Of a stretch of DNA of 64,000 nt, positions 21,470-30,956 are shown piece by piece. The stretch is from Pseudomonas arcuscaelestis (GTDB taxonomy: Bacteria > Pseudomonadota > Gammaproteobacteria > Pseudomonadales > Pseudomonadaceae), in the NCBI RefSeq assembly GCF_016881005.1, contig NZ_JACOPV010000018.1:62001-126000 (forward strand). The letters run 5' to 3'. The translations under genes and the position numbers were made by a program. A model generated the notes under the pieces. The model saw only the letters and a list, made by a program, of their open reading frames with translations. It searched no databases and was not told the origin of the DNA. Within the stretch, counting starts at the first letter, position 1, and each line of letters begins with the position of its first letter.

Positions 21470-23590
21470 ATGGATTGCGCGCAACCTCATTCAACCGATG
21501 GCAGTTCTGTTTTACTGGTCGTCGACGATTATCCTGAAAATCTGATCAGCATGCGTGCCCTGCTGGCCCGACAGGACTGGCAAGTACTTACCGCAAGCTC
21601 CGGAACGGAAGCGTTGAGCGCGCTGCTTGAGCATGACGTCGATCTGGTGCTGTTGGACGTGCAGATGCCGGGGATGGATGGCTTCGAAGTGGCCCGGCTG
21701 ATGCGCGGAAGCAAGCGTACGCGCCATACCCCAATTATTTTCCTTACTGCCAACGAGCAGTCCCACGCTGCCGTACTCAAGGGTTATGCCAGCGGTGCGG
21801 TCGATTACCTGTTCAAACCCTTCGATCCGCAGATCTTAAGGCCCAAGGTGCAGGCCTTGCTGGAGCAACAGCACAACCGTCGTTCGCTGCAGCGCTTGAG
21901 TCACGACCTTGAAGCCGAGCGGGCATTCAACGCATCGGTACTCGAAAATGCCGCCGAGGGCATTCTGGTAGTCGCCGAAGATGGCTTGATCCGTTTTGCC
22001 AACCCGGCCATATCCTGCTTGCTCGATGCACCCTTCGATCAACTTCAGGGAATGAGCCTGCTGAATTTCATCCAGACGCCTGGCTCGACCCTGTGGGCCG
22101 ATTCGGCGTTCTACCAGGCTTTTTTGCAGCGAGAAACCCTGCGTATCCATGATGCCGTGCTGCGTACCGCGGGAGGACATCCGATTCCTGTGGCCCTGTC
22201 GTGTGCGCCATTGCCGTCGGAGCAGCGAGCCCTGGTGGTCACCGTGCTGGACATGTCCGTGGTGCGAAACCTGCATCAGCAACTCGAGTACCAGGCCATC
22301 ACCGATCCGCTTACCGGCCTGCTCAATCGGCGTGGTTTCTATCAGGTGGCAGAGAGTGCGCTACTGCTCAATGAACGTTCGGAGCGGCCACAGGCATTGT
22401 TGTTTCTGGACCTGGACGGCTTTAAGCGTATCAACGACTCATTGGGGCATGAAGCCGGTGATCGCGTACTCAACTGGGTGGCCGGACAATTGAAGGATTG
22501 CCTGGGCTCCTGCGCGATTCTCGCGCGCATGGGCGGCGATGAATTCACCGCGTTGCTCGATTCGTTGGAATACCCTGAGCAGGCTGCGCGCTTTGCTGAA
22601 AAGCTCATCGAGCGGATGTCGATCTATCAGGAGATCGATGGCCTGGAGGTTACGCTTGGGGTGAGTATCGGGATCGCCACTTACCCTGAGTGCGGCGGTA
22701 GCCTCGATGGGCTTCTTCGCGCTGCCGATGCGGCGATGTATGCCGCCAAGCAATCGGGTCGTCAGCAGTATCGCTACTATGACAAGGACCTCAATGGTCG
22801 TGCCCGTTCGCGCCTGATGCTTGAAGACAGCGTGCGCGGTGCCATCGAACATAAGGAATTCAGCCTGGTTTATCAGCCTCAGGTGGCTCTTGCCGATGGC
22901 CGGCTGCGAGGTTTTGAGGCGCTGCTGCGCTGGCGGCATCCCAGCGTCGGTGATGTGCCGCCGGGCTTGTTCATTCCGCTGCTTGAAGAAGCTCGCCTGA
23001 TCACCCGCCTGGCCAGCTGGATATACCTCAACGGCGCGGCTCAACGGCGAGCTTGGTATGAGCGTTACGATGCCGACCTGGTAGTAGCAATCAGCTTGAG
23101 CCAAGTGCAGTTCAGCATGCCCAACCTGGTTGATGAACTGGCACGGGTGATTGTCAGCCAGGAGCTTCAACCCCGCCAGTTGGAAGTGGAAATTTCCGAG
23201 GCCTCGCTGCAATACAACATCGAGGAGGGTGTAAAGCAGCTGGAAAAGCTGCAGGAACTAGGGGTGAGGATTGCTCTGGATGACTTCGGAGCCAATGCCT
23301 GTTCGTTGCGCATGTTGCGTGATCTACCCATCGATACGCTTAAGCTCGATCGACAACTGGTGGCGCAGTTGCCGGACTCCACAGCTGATGCGGCCATGGT
23401 CCGTTGTGTGATCGAATTATGCCGGGAATACCGAATCAGTGTTGTCGCGGAAGGGGTCGAAACACCGGATCAGGCCAATTGGCTGCGCGCCAATGGCTGC
23501 GATTACGTCCAGGGCTTTCTGTTGGCCCATCCTTTGACCGAAGGCGATGCTAGCGAGTTTCCGCGCTTTTTTGACTGGCAGCAGGTGTAG
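21470..23590 (+). CDS. cfcR: Response regulator REC-PAS-GGDEF-EAL, CfcR-like
   Basis: 706 aa. REC 14-130 with Asp19/20, phospho-acceptor Asp63, Thr93 and Lys116; PAS about 150-265; GGDEF about 275-435 with intact GGDEF at 355-359 and no RxxD inhibitory site (LGSC instead); EAL about 450-700. The EAL motif (Glu483) and Glu574, Asp604/605, Lys625, Glu661 and Gln681 are present, but the metal-ligand Asn is Ser542 (ISLSQ for xNLSxxQ) and loop 6 reads DDFGANACS, not DDFGTGYSS. This predicts a cyclase that makes c-di-GMP with little or no phosphodiesterase activity, as reported for P. putida CfcR. The locus and architecture match CfcR. Its kinase is not in this window. Confidence 0.85.
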   Translation: MDCAQPHSTDGSSVLLVVDDYPENLISMRALLARQDWQVLTASSGTEALSALLEHDVDLVLLDVQMPGMDGFEVARLMRGSKRTRHTPIIFLTANEQSHAAVLKGYASGAVDYLFKPFDPQILRPKVQALLEQQHNRRSLQRLSHDLEAERAFNASVLENAAEGILVVAEDGLIRFANPAISCLLDAPFDQLQGMSLLNFIQTPGSTLWADSAFYQAFLQRETLRIHDAVLRTAGGHPIPVALSCAPLPSEQRALVVTVLDMSVVRNLHQQLEYQAITDPLTGLLNRRGFYQVAESALLLNERSERPQALLFLDLDGFKRINDSLGHEAGDRVLNWVAGQLKDCLGSCAILARMGGDEFTALLDSLEYPEQAARFAEKLIERMSIYQEIDGLEVTLGVSIGIATYPECGGSLDGLLRAADAAMYAAKQSGRQQYRYYDKDLNGRARSRLMLEDSVRGAIEHKEFSLVYQPQVALADGRLRGFEALLRWRHPSVGDVPPGLFIPLLEEARLITRLASWIYLNGAAQRRAWYERYDADLVVAISLSQVQFSMPNLVDELARVIVSQELQPRQLEVEISEASLQYNIEEGVKQLEKLQELGVRIALDDFGANACSLRMLRDLPIDTLKLDRQLVAQLPDSTADAAMVRCVIELCREYRISVVAEGVETPDQANWLRANGCDYVQGFLLAHPLTEGDASEFPRFFDWQQV

Positions 23591-23629
23591 TTGGGTAGAC
23601 TGCTGCTTTGCTCCTCTACTGCCTGAATC

Positions 23630-24130
23630 ATGAACGCGCTCAAATACCTGCAAGCCTATCCGCCCGCCCTGCAAGACCAGGTCCGCCAATTGATCGCCAG
23701 CAACCGGCTGGGCGACTACTTGCAGCAGCGCTATGGGCAACGCCATGACGTGCAGAGTGACAAGGCGTTGTACAGCTATGCCCAGGGCCTCAAGCAGGAA
23801 TACCTGCGAAATGCACCAAACCTGGACAAAGTGCTGTTCGACAACCGCCTGGACCTGACCCATCGCGCACTGGGCCTGCACACCGCGGTTTCACGCGTGC
23901 AGGGCGGTAAGTTGAAGGCGAAGAAAGAAATCCGTATCGCCTCGCTGTTCAAGGACGCGGCGCCGGAGTTCCTGAAGATGATCGTGGTGCACGAGTTGGC
24001 TCACTTGAAAGAAGCCGAGCACAACAAAGCCTTTTACCAGCTCTGCGAACACATGCAGCCGGGCTACCATCAACTTGAGTTCGACCTGCGTGTCTACCTG
24101 ACTTACCGCGAGCTGCCTGTCATAGGGTGA
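23630..24130 (+). CDS. YgjP-like M48-type metallopeptidase domain protein
   Basis: 166 aa. The zinc motif HELAHLKEAEHNKAF lies near residue 122, with HELAH as the gluzincin HExxH and a third possible ligand in the following EAEH segment. The rest is a SprT/YgjP-like alpha-beta fold without a signal peptide, so it is cytosolic. Such proteins are annotated as M48 or DUF45 peptidases; their substrate is unknown. Its stop codon lies 17 bp before the next start, so it is probably co-transcribed with the winged-helix gene. Confidence 0.72.
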   Translation: MNALKYLQAYPPALQDQVRQLIASNRLGDYLQQRYGQRHDVQSDKALYSYAQGLKQEYLRNAPNLDKVLFDNRLDLTHRALGLHTAVSRVQGGKLKAKKEIRIASLFKDAAPEFLKMIVVHELAHLKEAEHNKAFYQLCEHMQPGYHQLEFDLRVYLTYRELPVIG

Positions 24131-24147
24131 GCCGCGAGGACCTGCCA

Positions 24148-24444
24148 ATGGATGTGAGCAAGACCAAGACCAGCTTCTATCGACGCTTGTACGTTGCCTG
24201 GTTGATCGACAGCCAGACCGCCAGCAGCGTGCCGGCCTTGATGGAGGCCACCGGCATGCCGCGACGCACCGCCCAGGACACGATTGCCGCATTGGCCGAC
24301 CTGGATATTGTGTGCGAGTTCGAACAGCAGGAAGGCGCACGAAATCACGCCGGACATTACCGGATTCGTGATTGGGGAGCGATCGACAAAGAGTGGATCA
24401 TCCAGCATTTACGCCAGATTCGAGAGGTGCTCGGGTACCCCTGA
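24148..24444 (+). CDS. Small winged helix-turn-helix protein
   Basis: 98 aa from ATG 24148 with GAGGA 8 nt upstream; a GTG at 24127 overlapping the previous stop is less likely. Residues about 8-60 form an HTH (YVAWLIDSQTASSVPALMEATGMPRRTAQDTIAAL), then a wing and a C-terminal helix ending EVLGYP. It looks like a compact DNA-binding protein with no effector domain. Whether it controls the upstream peptidase gene cannot be told; no palindrome is obvious before the pair. Confidence 0.7.
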   Translation: MDVSKTKTSFYRRLYVAWLIDSQTASSVPALMEATGMPRRTAQDTIAALADLDIVCEFEQQEGARNHAGHYRIRDWGAIDKEWIIQHLRQIREVLGYP

Positions 24445-24500
24445 GCAGGCGTTGCAGAAACGGCTGAGTGCGCTTCTGCAAAATGTGCCGCCGCCGCGAT

Positions 24501-24953
24501 TCAGCCGCGGCGCATGCCGATATGGGGAATGTCGTCTTCGAGGTATTCCTCGCCTACTACCAGGAAGCCATAGCGCCCGTAGTAGTCCTGCAGGTGTGAT
24601 TGCGCCGACAGGTAGACGGGCACTCCAGGCCAGTTTTTTTCCGCCTGTTCGAGCGCTTCTTCCAGCAGCTTGTTGCCCAGCCCCTGGCCACGCGCCGAGT
24701 GCGCGGTAACCACGCGGCCGATGACCACGTCGCCACCCTGGGATTCGGGGTCTAGCAGGCGCAGATAGGCTTTGAGCTCATCGTTCTGCCAACCCATCAG
24801 ATGACAGGTATCACCTACCAGATCCTGGCCGTCGACTTCCAGGTAGGCACACCTTTGCTCAACTACAAAGACTTCGGTACGAAGCTGCAGAATTGCATAA
24901 AGTTGTTCCTTGCCAAGGTCGCTGTGATGTTTGCAGATCCAGTCAATGGACAT
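24501..24953 (-). CDS. elaA: ElaA-like GNAT N-acetyltransferase
   Basis: 150 aa. GNAT fold: RTEVFVVEQRCAYLEVDGQD (ElaA N-terminal signature), VIGRVVTAHSARGQGLGNKLLEEAL with the R-x-x-G-x-G acetyl-CoA loop, and YYGRYGFLVVGEEYLEDDIPHI. ElaA proteins transfer acetyl groups to an unknown small molecule or protein. It is convergent with the winged-helix gene. The 240-bp gap upstream toward the binding-protein gene holds no feature I can support. Confidence 0.85.
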   Translation of the reverse strand: MSIDWICKHHSDLGKEQLYAILQLRTEVFVVEQRCAYLEVDGQDLVGDTCHLMGWQNDELKAYLRLLDPESQGGDVVIGRVVTAHSARGQGLGNKLLEEALEQAEKNWPGVPVYLSAQSHLQDYYGRYGFLVVGEEYLEDDIPHIGMRRG

Positions 24954-25193
24954 AGGGGGTTCCCGAACGGTTGATTGACCTGATCATCGCAGAAGGCAAG
25001 AGCGAGGACGAGGGCGAAATTGCCATAATTCAACACAGGAAGTGACGCGGCGCAAAATAGAGGCTATTTGATATCATTGTCTCTGCCTCGAAGCTTTATC
25101 TTTGTGTAACCTGCGCAGATGCGCTTCCAGCGTTATCTCTCAAGCAGTTGAAATCAATGACGTGTACAGACGCGTTTACTGAAGGATTTGGGC

Positions 25194-25931
25194 ATGGCAG
25201 CACTGCTTCGAGTCTTGGGTTTGCTGGGATTGCTGTTGGCGTCGAATACTGCGCATGCGCAAAAGCTGCGCTTGGTTGCGGATGTATGGCCACCTTTTAC
25301 TGGCGCCGATTTGCCCGGCGGCGGCTTGGCGACAGTTATTGTCACCACCGCTTTGCACCGCGCCGGCTACGACAGCGAGTTCGAGCAAGCACCTTGGGCG
25401 CGAGCGTTGATGGGGGTGGAGGAGGGGCGCTACGACGTGCTGGTAAATGCCTGGTTCAATGACAGTCGCACCCTTATCGGCGCGTTTTCTACCAGTTATC
25501 TGACCAACCGTATTCGATTGCTCAAGCGCAAGGGCGACCCGCTGAAGTTCAAGACCCTGAGTGATCTTTCGCCTTATCCCATTGTAGTTGTTCGCGACTA
25601 TGCCTATTCACCCGCGTTCGATACGGACGCGCGTTTGCAGAAGATACCCGTGCGCAATTTTTCTGTTGCGGTACGTATGCTGGCTGCGGGCAGGGTGGGG
25701 CTAACGGTTGAAGACGAGCACGTAGCCCGTTACATGCTGCAGCGCGAGACCCGTTCGCTGCGCGACAGTGTCGAGTTCGTCGACAAGCCGCTGGGCGAAA
25801 ACACCCTGCACATATTGGTGAGTCTGAAAAATCCCCGGCATGAGCAAATCATTGCCGGCTTCAATCGGGCCATTCAAGAGATGAGGGCAGATGGCAGCTA
25901 CGATCGACTTCTCAAGCGCCCAGGGTTCTGA
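25194..25931 (+). CDS. Periplasmic solute-binding protein, SBP_bac_3 type (orphan)
   Basis: 245 aa from ATG 25194 with GAAGGA at 25181; a TTG two codons earlier is too close to it. The signal peptide ends near TAHAQ. The mature protein resembles family-3 binding proteins (LRLVADVWPPFT, GGLATVIVTTALHRAGYDSEF, LVNAWFNDSRT, DGSYDRLLKRPGF). Like the other binding protein at 1.8-2.6 kb it has no transporter partner nearby. The stop TGA abuts the convergent yccS stop as TGATCA, with no spacer. Confidence 0.8.
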   Translation: MAALLRVLGLLGLLLASNTAHAQKLRLVADVWPPFTGADLPGGGLATVIVTTALHRAGYDSEFEQAPWARALMGVEEGRYDVLVNAWFNDSRTLIGAFSTSYLTNRIRLLKRKGDPLKFKTLSDLSPYPIVVVRDYAYSPAFDTDARLQKIPVRNFSVAVRMLAAGRVGLTVEDEHVARYMLQRETRSLRDSVEFVDKPLGENTLHILVSLKNPRHEQIIAGFNRAIQEMRADGSYDRLLKRPGF

Positions 25932-28112
25932 TCACTGCGGTGTATCTTTGATCAGGTGCGCCGCCAAGGTGCGCAGCGGGCCCAACTGACGGCAGATCAG
26001 CGCCAATTGGGTCTGCACCAGTCGCTGGTTTTCCTCAAGCTCTTCAGGCATTTGCTCAAGCTCATTGGCCAGCGCTTCTTCGGCATCGCTGTGAATCGCT
26101 ACAGGCAGTTTACTGGCCAGTCCTTCGGCGATTTCATCCAGGCTGTTGGCCAGGCTGGCCCCGGCGCCATCGATCAGGTGTTCGTGAACATCGGCAGGCA
26201 ATGTAGTCTCGCGGTGCGCACCCAGTCCTGACAGATAGCTGAGCAGCGTATGCGACAGCACCAGGAAGCGAAAGCCGACATCGGCCTCTTTGCGAAAATG
26301 CCCAGGCTCCATAAGCATGTTGGCCAAGGTGGTCGACAGTGCCGCATCGGCATTGTGGGCGTTGCGCCGGGCCAGGCGATAGGCCAGGTCGTCGCTTTTA
26401 CCCTGGGCGTACTGCTGCATGATCTGGCGCAAGTAGGTGCTGTTGCAGCTCAGGGTATTGGCCAGCACTTTGTTCAGGCGCCGGCCCTGCCAGTCCGGAA
26501 GGAACAGGAACACCGCGAGAATCGCGATCAGACTGCCAACCAGGGTATCGAACAGGCGTGGAAGAAACAGCCCATAGCCATCACCGACCTGATTGAAGCA
26601 GAACAGCACCATCAGGGTAATTGCAGCGGTGGCCAGGGTATAGCGAGTGGTGCGATTGACGAAGAACACCACGCCTGCTGCAACCGCGAACAGCGACTGG
26701 ATGATGGGGCTTGGGAACAGGTCAAACAACGCCCAGCCAACGGTCAGGCCAATGCCGGTGCCCATGATTCGCTGCACCAGCTTGCGCCGGGTTGCACCGT
26801 AGTTGGGCTGGCAGACAAACAGGGTTGTGAGGATGATCCAGTAGCCTTGGGTCGGGTGAATCAGATGCACCATGCCATAGCCAATCGACAAGGCCAGTGG
26901 CAATCGCAGCGCGTGGCGGAACAGTAGCGAGGTGGGCGTCAGTTGCTGGCGCAGGCGATTCCAGACATCGGCCAAGTTTCGCGGCGAACGGTCGAGCAGG
27001 CTGCTGTCGCTGGCATCGGCCAGGGTGTCGGGATTGCTTGCATCGCTGAGCAGGCGGTCGAGCGTTGCCAGGTTTGCAGCCAGCGCGCGCAGCGAGCGCA
27101 GCAGACCGCGCCAGGCGGGATTGCTCTGAATACGCAAGTGTTCAAGGGAGGCGTTCAAGTCTTCCAGGGCCTGGGCAAAACCTGTGTCGTAGGTGAACGG
27201 CTGGCGTAACTGGATCGACTCGGACAGTTGCTGGCAGGCGACACCTTGTTGGCGCAGCAGGCGCTGACAACGGAACAGCACGTCGCTGTGGAAGAACGCT
27301 TCGGTCAGGGCGTTATAAGGGTAGTGCGATGAGCTGGCTCGCTCATGAATGTCCTGAGCGAGAAAATACAACTTCAGGTAGCGGCTGACCTTCGAGCCCG
27401 GGCGACCATTGCCGACCCGGTGCAAAATGACTTCCTTGGCGGCATTGAGTGCCGCCACTACCCGGCCATTTTGCTGTGCAAGTTCAAGGCGCCGCGCTTC
27501 CACGTCCAGCTGGCGGATGGGTTCGAACAGGCTGGCCTTGAGTTTCAAGTAACGCCCCAGTTCCCGGAACAGCCGCGCCAGGCTTTGCTGTACCGGCTGA
27601 TTGGAAAACAGCGCCTGCCACAACACCGAAAGAAAGCCGTACCAGGCGGCGCCGGCTACCAGCAGCAGGGGTTCGTGCCAGAAGTCGGTAACTTCGCCGC
27701 CGCGCTGGTCCACGCCGATCATGGTATAGACCGACAGAATCAGCGTGGCCGAGGCAATTGCTCCATAGCGTTCACCCAAGGCGCCGAGCATGGTCAGGGC
27801 AAAGCTGGCCAGTGCCAGGGCGCAGACAAATATGAGCGGGTAAGGGAACAACAACTCCACTGCCAGTGCGGCAACCGTGAAGCACACCAGGGTTACCGCC
27901 AAAGCATTCAGGCGGCCTTGCCAGTTATCGTCGGTTTCAGCCAGGGCACTGGCAATAATGCCCAGGAACAACGGGATCAGCAGATTCATCTCATCCTGAT
28001 ACCAGCACAGCAACATGCTGCCGGTCAGGGCGATGAGTACGCGGATGGCATAGCTGAACTTGTCCAACGCCCAGATACGGCGTAACGATTGGCTGAATGA
28101 GGAGGATGACAT
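25932..28112 (-). CDS. yccS: YccS-family inner membrane protein (FUSC-like)
   Basis: 726 aa. Two sets of about five to six membrane helices (residues 18-165 and about 400-530), each followed by a long cytosolic alpha-helical region: the YccS/YhfK layout related to aromatic acid exporters such as AaeB. The second block carries the FUSC core (HLIHPTQGYWIILTTLFVCQPNYGATRRKLVQRIMGTGIG, read in pieces). Substrate unknown. It is downstream of the yhiN-like gene with a 117-bp gap. Confidence 0.85.
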   Translation of the reverse strand: MSSSSFSQSLRRIWALDKFSYAIRVLIALTGSMLLCWYQDEMNLLIPLFLGIIASALAETDDNWQGRLNALAVTLVCFTVAALAVELLFPYPLIFVCALALASFALTMLGALGERYGAIASATLILSVYTMIGVDQRGGEVTDFWHEPLLLVAGAAWYGFLSVLWQALFSNQPVQQSLARLFRELGRYLKLKASLFEPIRQLDVEARRLELAQQNGRVVAALNAAKEVILHRVGNGRPGSKVSRYLKLYFLAQDIHERASSSHYPYNALTEAFFHSDVLFRCQRLLRQQGVACQQLSESIQLRQPFTYDTGFAQALEDLNASLEHLRIQSNPAWRGLLRSLRALAANLATLDRLLSDASNPDTLADASDSSLLDRSPRNLADVWNRLRQQLTPTSLLFRHALRLPLALSIGYGMVHLIHPTQGYWIILTTLFVCQPNYGATRRKLVQRIMGTGIGLTVGWALFDLFPSPIIQSLFAVAAGVVFFVNRTTRYTLATAAITLMVLFCFNQVGDGYGLFLPRLFDTLVGSLIAILAVFLFLPDWQGRRLNKVLANTLSCNSTYLRQIMQQYAQGKSDDLAYRLARRNAHNADAALSTTLANMLMEPGHFRKEADVGFRFLVLSHTLLSYLSGLGAHRETTLPADVHEHLIDGAGASLANSLDEIAEGLASKLPVAIHSDAEEALANELEQMPEELEENQRLVQTQLALICRQLGPLRTLAAHLIKDTPQ

Positions 28113-28229
28113 GTCGAGTAGGCAGGCCTTGGGCGATGATCGAAATTGAGCCAGTCAGATGGCAACCGTATTACGGATACACCTGACCAGCAAAATTTGT
28201 TCCTTGATGCGCTGATTCTATCGCGAAGG

Positions 28230-29411
28230 TTAGACGAACTGCGCGGCCGCATAGGCCGATGCCCAGGCCCACTGGAAGTTGAAACCGCCCAGGTGACCGC
28301 TGACATCGAGTACTTCACCGATAAAGTACAGGCCAGGGCTTTTCAGCGACTCCATGGTTTTGGAGGACACTTCCCGGGTATCGACGCCGCCCAGGGTCAC
28401 TTCTGCGGTGCGATAGCCTTCGGTTCCAGCCGGAACCACCTGCCAGGCGCCAAGCTTGTCGCTGACCTTGGCCAGTTCTGCTGGGGTGTATTGCTTCATT
28501 GGCTTGGAGTCGAACCAGTGCTCGCTGAGCAGGTTGGCCATTTTCTTGGTGAAGACTTCGCCCAGCAGGGTTTTCAATTCGCTGTTGGGGCGTTCGGCCT
28601 GTTGCTGTTGCAGCCAGCTCAAGGCGTCGTGATCCGGTAGCAGGTTGATTTCAACCGTGTCGCCTGCTTCCCAGAAAGACGAGATCTGCAGGATTGCCGG
28701 CCCGCTCAGGCCACGGTGGGTGAACAGGAGATTTTCGCGGAAGCTGCTGCCATTGCAACTGGCGATGCAGTCCACGGAACTGCCGGACAGCTCAGTGCAG
28801 ATGCCCTTGAGCACTGGTTCGGTGATAGTAAACGGCACCAGCGCTGCACGCGTTGGCAGCAGGTTGTGACCGAACTGGCGAGCCACTTGATAGCCGAAGC
28901 CGGTGGCGCCCAGGGTCGGAATCGACAGGCCTCCCGTAGCAATTACCAGCGACTGGCAGCGGAACTGCCCGGCACTGGTTTCCAGCAGGTAACCCGAATC
29001 GATTTTCTCGATCTGGTCAATGCGGGTGTCCATGCGCAGTTCGGCGCCGGCGTTTGCGCACTCGGTGAGGAGCATGTCGAGAATGTCACTGGACTTGTTA
29101 TCGCAGAACAGTTGACCAAGCTTTTTCTCGTGATACGGCACGGCATGCCTACCGACCATCTCGATGAAATCCCACTGGGTGTAGCGGGCCAGCGCCGACT
29201 TGCAGAAGTGCGGGTTCTGCGACAGGAAGTTGGCAGGCTCAGTGTACATATTGGTGAAGTTACAGCGGCCACCACCGGACATCAGGATTTTCTTGCCCGG
29301 TTTATTGGCGTGGTCGAGCAGCAGCACCTGACGGCCGCGACCTGCTGCAGTCAGGGCACACATCAGGCCGGCGGCGCCTGCGCCAATGATGATCACTTCG
29401 GTGGAGCGCAC
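28230..29411 (-). CDS. YhiN/HI0933-family flavoprotein
   Basis: 393 aa. N-terminal Rossmann FAD motif IIIGAGAAGLMCAL, then GRKILMSGGGRCNFTN, characteristic of the HI0933/YhiN group, and C-terminal LYFIGEVLDVSGHLGGFNFQWAWASAYAAA, the second FAD contact. These are cytosolic NAD(P)/FAD oxidoreductases; some relatives oxidise aminoacetone. The physiological substrate here is unknown. It is downstream of dbpA, separated by a REP pair. Confidence 0.85.
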   Translation of the reverse strand: MRSTEVIIIGAGAAGLMCALTAAGRGRQVLLLDHANKPGKKILMSGGGRCNFTNMYTEPANFLSQNPHFCKSALARYTQWDFIEMVGRHAVPYHEKKLGQLFCDNKSSDILDMLLTECANAGAELRMDTRIDQIEKIDSGYLLETSAGQFRCQSLVIATGGLSIPTLGATGFGYQVARQFGHNLLPTRAALVPFTITEPVLKGICTELSGSSVDCIASCNGSSFRENLLFTHRGLSGPAILQISSFWEAGDTVEINLLPDHDALSWLQQQQAERPNSELKTLLGEVFTKKMANLLSEHWFDSKPMKQYTPAELAKVSDKLGAWQVVPAGTEGYRTAEVTLGGVDTREVSSKTMESLKSPGLYFIGEVLDVSGHLGGFNFQWAWASAYAAAQFV

Positions 29412-29441
29412 TGCGAAATCCTCACGATACGGGAGTGAAAC

Positions 29442-29490
29442 TATCGCGGGGCAAGCTCGCTCCGCTGGGAGCGGGCTTGCCCCGCGATAA
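29442..29490. repeat. REP palindrome pair
   Basis: ATCGCGGGGCAAGCTCGCTCC and its inverse GAGCGGGCTTGCCCCGCGAT meet almost head to head, with a spacer of a few bases, between yhiN-like and dbpA. Confidence 0.85.
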
Positions 29491-29513
29491 ATCAGGCAAA
29501 CTGAACCATCAAC

Positions 29514-30899
29514 TCAAACGATGCGCACGCGCAACGAGCGGCCCTTGATCTTGCCGCTGTTGAGGCGTTGCAGCGCTTGTTTGGCCACTGCTCGCTCGAC
29601 GGCAACAAAGGCTTGGAAGTCGAAAATCGCGATTTTCCCGACCTGGGTTCCCGGTAGTCCGGCATCACCGGTCAGGGCGCCGAGAATATCGCCTGGGCGC
29701 AGTTTGTCCTTGCGACCGGCAGCGATGCACAGGGTGCTCATGGTCGGCAGCAACGGTGCGCCACTCTGGGCCTTGAGACTGTCCAGTTGCTCCCAGCGCA
29801 GGTCGGCCTTCTGCATCTCTTCGATCGCCTTGGCGCGATGACCTTCGGCCGGTGCCACCAGGCTTACCGCCAGGCCTTTCTCGCCAGCGCGTCCGGTACG
29901 GCCGACACGGTGGACGTGAATCTCGGCATCTCGGGCCAGTTCGACGTTGATGACCATGTCCAGGGCATCGATGTCCAGGCCGCGGGCGGCCACGTCAGTG
30001 GCTACTAGCACCGAGAGACTGCGGTTGGCGAACAGGGTCAGCACCTGGTCACGGTCGCGTTGTTCCAGATCGCCGTGCAGGGCCTGGGCGGCGACGCCTT
30101 TGGCCTGCAGGTGCTCGACCAGCTCCTGGCACTGCTGCTTGGTAAAGCAGAACGCTACGCAGGACTGCGGGCGGAAGTGTCCGAGCACCTTGCTGACAGC
30201 TTCCATGCGCTGCTCTGGAGCGATCTCGTAGAAACGCTGTTCGATCTGGCTGTCGGCATGCAGTGCTTCGACCTTGACCGTCTGTGGGTCGCGCATGAAG
30301 GCCGATGCCAACTGCTTGATGCCCGCCGGGTAGGTGGCCGAGAACAGCAAGGTCTGACGACGCTTCGGTGTTTGTTCAATGATGTCGGCGATGGCGTCAT
30401 AGAAGCCCATGTCGAGCATACGGTCGGCTTCGTCGAGAATCAGTTTGTTCAGGCCGTCGAGCACCAGCGTGCCTTTGCTCAGGTGCTGCTGAACACGGCC
30501 TGGGGTACCGACGATGATGTGCGCACCATGCTCCAGCGAGGCGATCTGCGGGCCGAGCGACACACCACCGCACAGGGTCAGAATTTTGATGTTGTCTTCG
30601 GCGCGGGCCAGGCGGCGCAGCTCTTTGGCCACCTGGTCGGCCAACTCGCGGGTCGGGCACAGGACCAGCGCCTGGCAACCGAAGTAACGCGGGTTGATCG
30701 GGTTGAGCAGGCCGATGCCGAACGCGGCAGTCTTGCCACTGCCGGTCTTGGCCTGGGCGATCAGGTCCAGGCCCTTGAGAATGACCGGCAGGCTCTGGGC
30801 CTGGATCGGGGTCATCTGGGCGTAGCCGAGGGCGTCCAGGTTGGCCAGCATGGCGGCGGACAGCGGCAAAGTGGCAAAGGCGGTGGCAATGGTGGTCAC
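29514..30899 (-). CDS. dbpA: ATP-dependent RNA helicase DbpA
   Basis: 461 aa, starting at GTG 30899; the upstream TTG at 30914 gives extra residues not seen in the family. Helicase motifs [43 protein letters not shown] and HRVGRTGRAG are in order. The C-terminal 75 residues (KDKLRPGDILGALTG through GRSLRVRIV) form the DbpA RNA-binding domain that targets helix 92 of 23S rRNA, so the role is late 50S ribosome assembly. A 57-bp gap separates it from the MFS gene upstream on the same strand. Confidence 0.95.
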   Translation of the reverse strand: MTTIATAFATLPLSAAMLANLDALGYAQMTPIQAQSLPVILKGLDLIAQAKTGSGKTAAFGIGLLNPINPRYFGCQALVLCPTRELADQVAKELRRLARAEDNIKILTLCGGVSLGPQIASLEHGAHIIVGTPGRVQQHLSKGTLVLDGLNKLILDEADRMLDMGFYDAIADIIEQTPKRRQTLLFSATYPAGIKQLASAFMRDPQTVKVEALHADSQIEQRFYEIAPEQRMEAVSKVLGHFRPQSCVAFCFTKQQCQELVEHLQAKGVAAQALHGDLEQRDRDQVLTLFANRSLSVLVATDVAARGLDIDALDMVINVELARDAEIHVHRVGRTGRAGEKGLAVSLVAPAEGHRAKAIEEMQKADLRWEQLDSLKAQSGAPLLPTMSTLCIAAGRKDKLRPGDILGALTGDAGLPGTQVGKIAIFDFQAFVAVERAVAKQALQRLNSGKIKGRSLRVRIV

Positions 30900-30956
30900 G
30901 AGGCGGGCCTGCAAAACAAAATGTCGCGCAGTGTACCAGCCTCGAAGCCATTACCC

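Noticed and set aside
24954-25193. Small ORFs in the elaA to binding-protein gap
   Set aside because: Frames such as 25148-25462 and 25096-25293 overlap the signal peptide of the real gene and lack support.
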